Below are positions 14,506 to 17,763 of a stretch of DNA of 17,763 bases, piece after piece. Location: positions 1 to 17,763 of the forward strand of contig CAZAAT010000049.1 of assembly GCA_964483175.1 (NCBI GenBank). Reading direction: 5' to 3'. The position numbers were made by a program, and so were the translations under genes. Source of the stretch: JAAYHC01 sp964483175 (GTDB taxonomy: Bacteria > Bacillota > UBA5301). Positions within the stretch are counted from its first letter, which is position 1; the number at the start of each line of letters is the position of its first letter. The notes under the pieces were generated by a model that was given only the letters and a program-made list of their open reading frames with translations, was not told where the DNA came from and searched no databases.

Positions 14506-14522
14506 TTCAGGGAGTGGTATAA

Positions 14523-15194
14523 TTGGCCCTTTCGGTTGCATCGTTAGCAGGTATTATCGGCAAAGAAGTTAGCGAAATCATAGAGATCTTTGATTATGCC
14601 GGCATTCATATCGTTAACGTTGATACTCCCCTGGAGCAACGCCATCTTCAGCTATTCTTGCAAACTATTTGCAAGTTAGATGAGCCTTCGGTTGGCTCGA
14701 AAATTACGAAACTGGAGAATGATGTTAAAGTTAAGAATCGCCGTATTTTTATTGATACTTGCAGCCTTCTAGAAGATGAATGCCCCAAATTTTTAGATAC
14801 GCTTATTCCATTATTAGTAAAGCACAGAGTGGCACTGATTGTGCCAAAACGAGTAATTGATGAGCTAGAGAAACATTGTCACAGCCAGGACAAGCCTCAA
14901 TTGCAAAAAAGTGCCCGCGCCATGTTAAAAAGAATTATAGGGTTACAACGACTAGGAATTATCCAGGTTTTTGGAGATGAAACCGACAATTTTGCAGACA
15001 ATGTATTTATCTCTGTCTTTTCAAAATACCGAGTAAAATACCGATTAATGCTGATTACCCAAGACAATAATCTGGCCGAGGACATTCTAAGACTTAATCA
15101 TAGCAAATCTGTAAAAGGATATCCAATAAAAGTTCAACGGATTAATAAGAACGGTCAGCTTTCGAGTTATACCATTACAGACGAATCTGGTTAA
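14523..15194 (+). CDS. PIN-domain protein with IF2_N-like N-terminus
   Basis: 223 aa. The PIN-like nuclease domain covers about 72-200 and shows the four acidic positions of the fold: D78 (IFIDTCSL), E114 (VIDELEKH), D159 (NFADNVF) and D181 (ITQDNNLAED), as in metal-dependent RNases. The first about 48 residues (VASLAGIIGKEVSEIIEIFD, then YAGIHIV...) follow the pattern of the IF2_N domain of translation initiation factor IF-2, a small helical nucleic-acid-binding unit. TTG start with AGGGAGTGG at 14509-14517. It lies 17 bases before the kinase gene and so belongs to the same operon as the TerY-P triad, perhaps as its target or output. No antitoxin gene is next to it, so a simple VapC toxin is less likely. 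Confidence 0.75.
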   Translation: MALSVASLAGIIGKEVSEIIEIFDYAGIHIVNVDTPLEQRHLQLFLQTICKLDEPSVGSKITKLENDVKVKNRRIFIDTCSLLEDECPKFLDTLIPLLVKHRVALIVPKRVIDELEKHCHSQDKPQLQKSARAMLKRIIGLQRLGIIQVFGDETDNFADNVFISVFSKYRVKYRLMLITQDNNLAEDILRLNHSKSVKGYPIKVQRINKNGQLSSYTITDESG

Positions 15195-15211
15195 AAAAGA
15201 AGCCTGCAGCG

Positions 15212-16701
15212 GTGTCTGAGTCTGAAAAGTTTAATTATGTAACCGAACTTTATCCACTCGACCAAACCCTCCTTAAGGTGAGCCATGTTCCCATGGAGGG
15301 GGATACCGTATTTTGCTCGCGAGGACCGGTACAACTTCTCAAATGCCTCGCTTCCGGTGGGGAAGGATACGTTTACTTAACCGATACAGATCTGGTTTGC
15401 AAAATTTATCGTAAAGAAAAACTCACTAGAAGTAAATTGGAAAAACTACAATTGATGGTCAGTAAGCGCATCGAATACCCCGGGATTTGTTGGTCGGTTG
15501 AGTTAGTTTACAATAAAACGAATGAATTTGTCGGCTTTATGATGCCCAGGGCTTCGGGCAAAGAGTCACAGAAATGTCTTTTTGTCAAACCTTTGTTACT
15601 CAAACATTTTCCGCACTGGAAAAAGAGGGATACCGTACAACTTGCGCTCACGATTTTAGACAAAATCAAGTATTTACATGAGCGTAATGTGATTTTAGGT
15701 GATATTAACCCGCTCAATATTCTCGTTGTTAGCCCCACGGAGGTCTATTTTGTCGATACGGACAGTTACCAGATAGAAGGTTATCCTTGCCCGGTTGTAC
15801 GATCAATTTTACGGCTCCGGAGATTCAACGAAAAAACTTCTCTACTTTTTTGCGAACCTTTGAACATGAATATTTTGCCATTGCAACCTTGCTGTTCATG
15901 ATAATGCTTCCGGGTAAGCCCCCATATTCTCAGCAAGGAGGAGAAGACCAGATTGAAAATATCCTCAAGATGAACTTCTCCTATCCCTTAGGCGAGAAAA
16001 CTAACAAGAAAACGCCGGAAGGCCCGTGGCGCTATATCTGGAGCCACCTGCCGTATAAGATTAAAGAAGCCTTTTACAAAAGCTTTCGCAAGGGCGAAGA
16101 ATACAGTGCTCCAGGCAAACGCCTTACTACCGCTGATTGGTACGACAGAATGGAGCACTATTTAAACGACGCTTTGGACAAGATGATCGAAAACGATCCC
16201 ATGTCGGCAGAGCTGTTTCCGACCCGCTTCAAGCGAGTAGCCTCTTTGACATATATCAGCTGTAAGTTATGTGGCAAGGATGTTGTTGAAGATATGACGG
16301 AAAACGGCATTTGCCGTGATTGTCTGTCGAAAGGCGAACAATGCCATTGCTCGCGTTGTGGTAAAATCCTAAAATACACTAACCGTGACAAGTACATTAG
16401 TCAAGAAAAACGTCATGATCTCTGCTTGAACTGCCATACATACCTAAATCAAGTCTACTCGGAGGTGTACTGTTCGGAGTGTGGCTCTCTTTTCACGATC
16501 ACTAACGGTGAGTATGAGTTTTTACAACAAAAAGGATTTAGATTGCCCCAAAAGTGCAAGTCTTGCCGGGCTGCATCTAAGTACGCAGTTTCACATGGCA
16601 GCAGCCAAGTGGCGGCTGGCGGAAACACTGAAGATCCCGATCAATTAATAACAGGTACAGGTAGTCTAATCTCCCAATTGCTCAAGTTGTCTAAGAAATA
16701 A
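15212..16701 (+). pseudogene. Protein kinase with C-terminal zinc ribbons, broken by a frameshift
   Basis: Two frames make one kinase of the TerY-P triad. The first (15212-15901) has the glycine loop SGGEG (48-52), lysine K64 in VCKIY, catalytic loop GDINPLN (D164, N169) and metal loop VDTDSY (D182, D184). It leaves the true frame at about 15797. The second frame takes over with TINFTAPEIQ, the APE segment, and runs to 16701. One missing base in codon 196, probably a G of a GGT glycine codon (PVGTINFTAPE expected), explains the break; repaired length is about 496 aa. The end has several zinc-ribbon cysteine pairs (repaired residues about 351-455; CKLC, CRDC, CSRC, CLNC, CSEC, CKSC). The glycine-loop, GDxNPxN and DxDS motifs resemble YegI-type kinases. 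GTG start with a weak ribosome site. Sequencing error, true loss or recoding are all possible; no slippery run is present. Confidence 0.85.
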
Positions 16702-16724
16702 CGAATATAGGATGGTGGATTGTG

Positions 16725-17417
16725 ATGTATGAAAATGAATATGCCCTGATAAGGTTGGAGGACCTGGTTTCCAATCCGACTCCCCGTGTCCCCGTGTGTT
16801 TATGTCTTGACACGAGTGGGTCAATGGTAGGCGATCCAATCAGAGAACTCAACGAAGGTGTACGGCTCTTTTATGATGCTATTCGCAATGACGAAACCGC
16901 TTTGTACTCTGCAGAGGTGTGTATCGTTACTTTTGGCGGTGGGTATCAATGCATCGTTGATTTTGCTACCATTGATCGCCAGACTGACCTCCCAGTTCTG
17001 AAGGCAAACGGCGGCACTCCGATGGGAGAAGCGGTAAATCTGGCGCTGGACCTGCTTGAGCAGCGGAAAGAGGAGTACAAGAATAAGGGGGTGGACTATT
17101 ATCAGCCATGGCTGGTTTTTATGACCGATGGACAGCCGAACGGATCGGAACAAGAGTTGGAAAGAGCGATAATGCGCACGGTTGAACTCATCAACAAAAA
17201 GAGACTTAGCATCTTTCCGATTGCTATCGGAGAGGAAGCAGATATGGAGGTCTTGAGGCGGTTTTCACCGACTCGGCAGCCGTTAAGGTTGCAAGGTCTC
17301 AAATTTAAAGAGTTCTTTTCATGGTTGAGTAAAAGCGTTTCCAGAACATCACAGTCCTGTCCGGGCGAAAAAATCCAGCTGGATATCGATGGGATCAGGG
17401 ATTGGGCTGAACTATAG
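16725..17417 (+). CDS. terY: TerY-like VWA-domain protein
   Basis: 230 aa, almost entirely one von Willebrand factor A domain with an intact metal-binding (MIDAS) site: DTSGS (29-33), T98 in GGTPMG and D135 in MTDGQP. This is the architecture of TerY proteins, the protein-binding part of the TerY-P triad, in which kinase and PP2C phosphatase act on a common complex. The ATG at 16725 is preferred because GGTGG (16713-16717) lies 7 bases before it. A GTG directly upstream (16722) is also possible. It follows the kinase by 23 bases and precedes the phosphatase by 36. It has no signal peptide or membrane segment, so it acts in the cytoplasm. Confidence 0.88.
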   Translation: MYENEYALIRLEDLVSNPTPRVPVCLCLDTSGSMVGDPIRELNEGVRLFYDAIRNDETALYSAEVCIVTFGGGYQCIVDFATIDRQTDLPVLKANGGTPMGEAVNLALDLLEQRKEEYKNKGVDYYQPWLVFMTDGQPNGSEQELERAIMRTVELINKKRLSIFPIAIGEEADMEVLRRFSPTRQPLRLQGLKFKEFFSWLSKSVSRTSQSCPGEKIQLDIDGIRDWAEL

Positions 17418-17453
17418 ACCGGTTTTACTTGCAGCAAGAGATGGTGAGTACGG

Positions 17454-17763
17454 TTGTGGAAACTGATTAGTTACGAAGCCTGTGGAAGAAGTCACTATAG
17501 CACCAATACGCCGTGCCAAGACAAGACATACCAAATGAGCAAAAATGGAGTATCTGTTATTGCTCTGGCGGATGGGGCAGGGTCAGCCTCACATTCTCAA
17601 TACGGTGCCGCTGTAGCTACTCAAACAATATGCGAGTTTTTGGCCGACCGGTTTACCGAGGTAATCGATAATCCTGATGGGATACAGGTTAAGCGGGATA
17701 TTCTCGGGGTTGTTAAAGCTGCTCTAGCTACTGCGAGCGAAACTTATGCCTGCCGTTTGACCG
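17454..17763 (+). CDS. PP2C-type protein phosphatase, N-terminal part (cut by window edge)
   Basis: 103 codons are visible before the window ends. The start fits the PP2C family of TerY-P triads: SYEACGRSHYSTNTPCQDKTY (cut here for length), with D23 in PCQDK, and IALADGAGSASHS with D40 in ADGAGS, both metal-binding positions of PP2C enzymes. It should remove phosphate groups that the kinase adds to serine/threonine. The TTG at 17454 was chosen: GGTGAG (17443-17448) lies before it, and a nearby GTG frame closes after four codons. C-terminal motifs lie outside the window. Confidence 0.82.
   Translation, partial: MWKLISYEACGRSHYSTNTPCQDKTYQMSKNGVSVIALADGAGSASHSQYGAAVATQTICEFLADRFTEVIDNPDGIQVKRDILGVVKAALATASETYACRLT

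Noticed and set aside
14122..14541. 139-codon minus-strand frame over the helical protein and the following gap
   Set aside because: It overlaps a + strand gene with a good ribosome site. Its translation has no recognisable domain and no start context.
15797..15800. Programmed ribosomal frameshift as explanation for the kinase break
   Set aside because: No slippery heptamer or homopolymer run is present at the site, so mutation or sequencing error is the simpler reading.
17102..17437. 111-codon minus-strand frame at the VWA gene end
   Set aside because: Antisense of the VWA domain, whose MIDAS residues show that the + strand is coding.

Overview
The window looks like an accessory (defence) region of a Gram-positive, Firmicutes/Clostridia-type bacterium. 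This is inferred from strong GGAGG-type ribosome binding sites, many GTG and TTG starts, moderate GC, intrinsic hairpin/T-tract terminators and the best-matching protein families. No rRNA or housekeeping gene allows a firmer placement. Everything that can be called as a gene is on the + strand.

Region 1 (1-558): the tail of a leader and a short, partly decayed CRISPR array (two intact-looking spacers), then a gene-free stretch with a hairpin, an intrinsic terminator and a short palindrome. Region 2 (559-11580): one tightly packed operon for a subtype III-D CRISPR-Cas system. In order it has a CARF-HEPN ribonuclease (TIGR02710-like), a CARF protein and a separate Card1/Can2-like nuclease-fold protein that together look like a split effector, an HD-less Cas10, a single-domain Cas7, Csx10 (Cas5-like), a double-Cas7 fusion, Csx19, a large TIGR03986-type Cas7-like protein and Cas6. 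Region 3 (11581-12821): leader and main CRISPR array with 13 repeats of 37 bp and 12 spacers, the last repeat degenerate. No cas1/cas2 is present, and no separate small subunit (Cas11/Csm2/Cmr5) is visible.

Region 4 (12822-14522): an exported small protein with its own promoter-like site and terminator, then a cluster of very small genes: a membrane protein, a 54-residue strongly acidic protein, a helical protein and a probable gene remnant. Region 5 (14523-17763, running off the edge): a PIN-domain protein with an IF2_N-like N-terminus, a serine/threonine-type kinase with C-terminal zinc ribbons that is broken by a one-base frameshift, a TerY-like VWA protein and the start of a PP2C phosphatase. 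The last three are the known TerY-P (VWA / kinase / phosphatase) signalling triad.

How the parts should work together: Cas6 cuts array transcripts, leaving an ACTGAAAC 5' handle. The Cas7-type subunits, Csx10 and Csx19 assemble on the crRNA with Cas10. Target RNA binding should switch on the Cas10 cyclase (AGDE instead of GGDD), and the cyclic oligoadenylate should activate the CARF effectors. Cas10 has no HD DNase, so immunity probably depends on target-RNA cutting and on these effectors. The most notable points are the split effector whose nuclease half lacks the usual E-x-K residues, the AGDE cyclase motif, the helical tail of Csx10 that could stand in for the missing small subunit, the kinase frameshift inside the triad, the IF2_N-PIN fusion and the 54-residue acidic protein.
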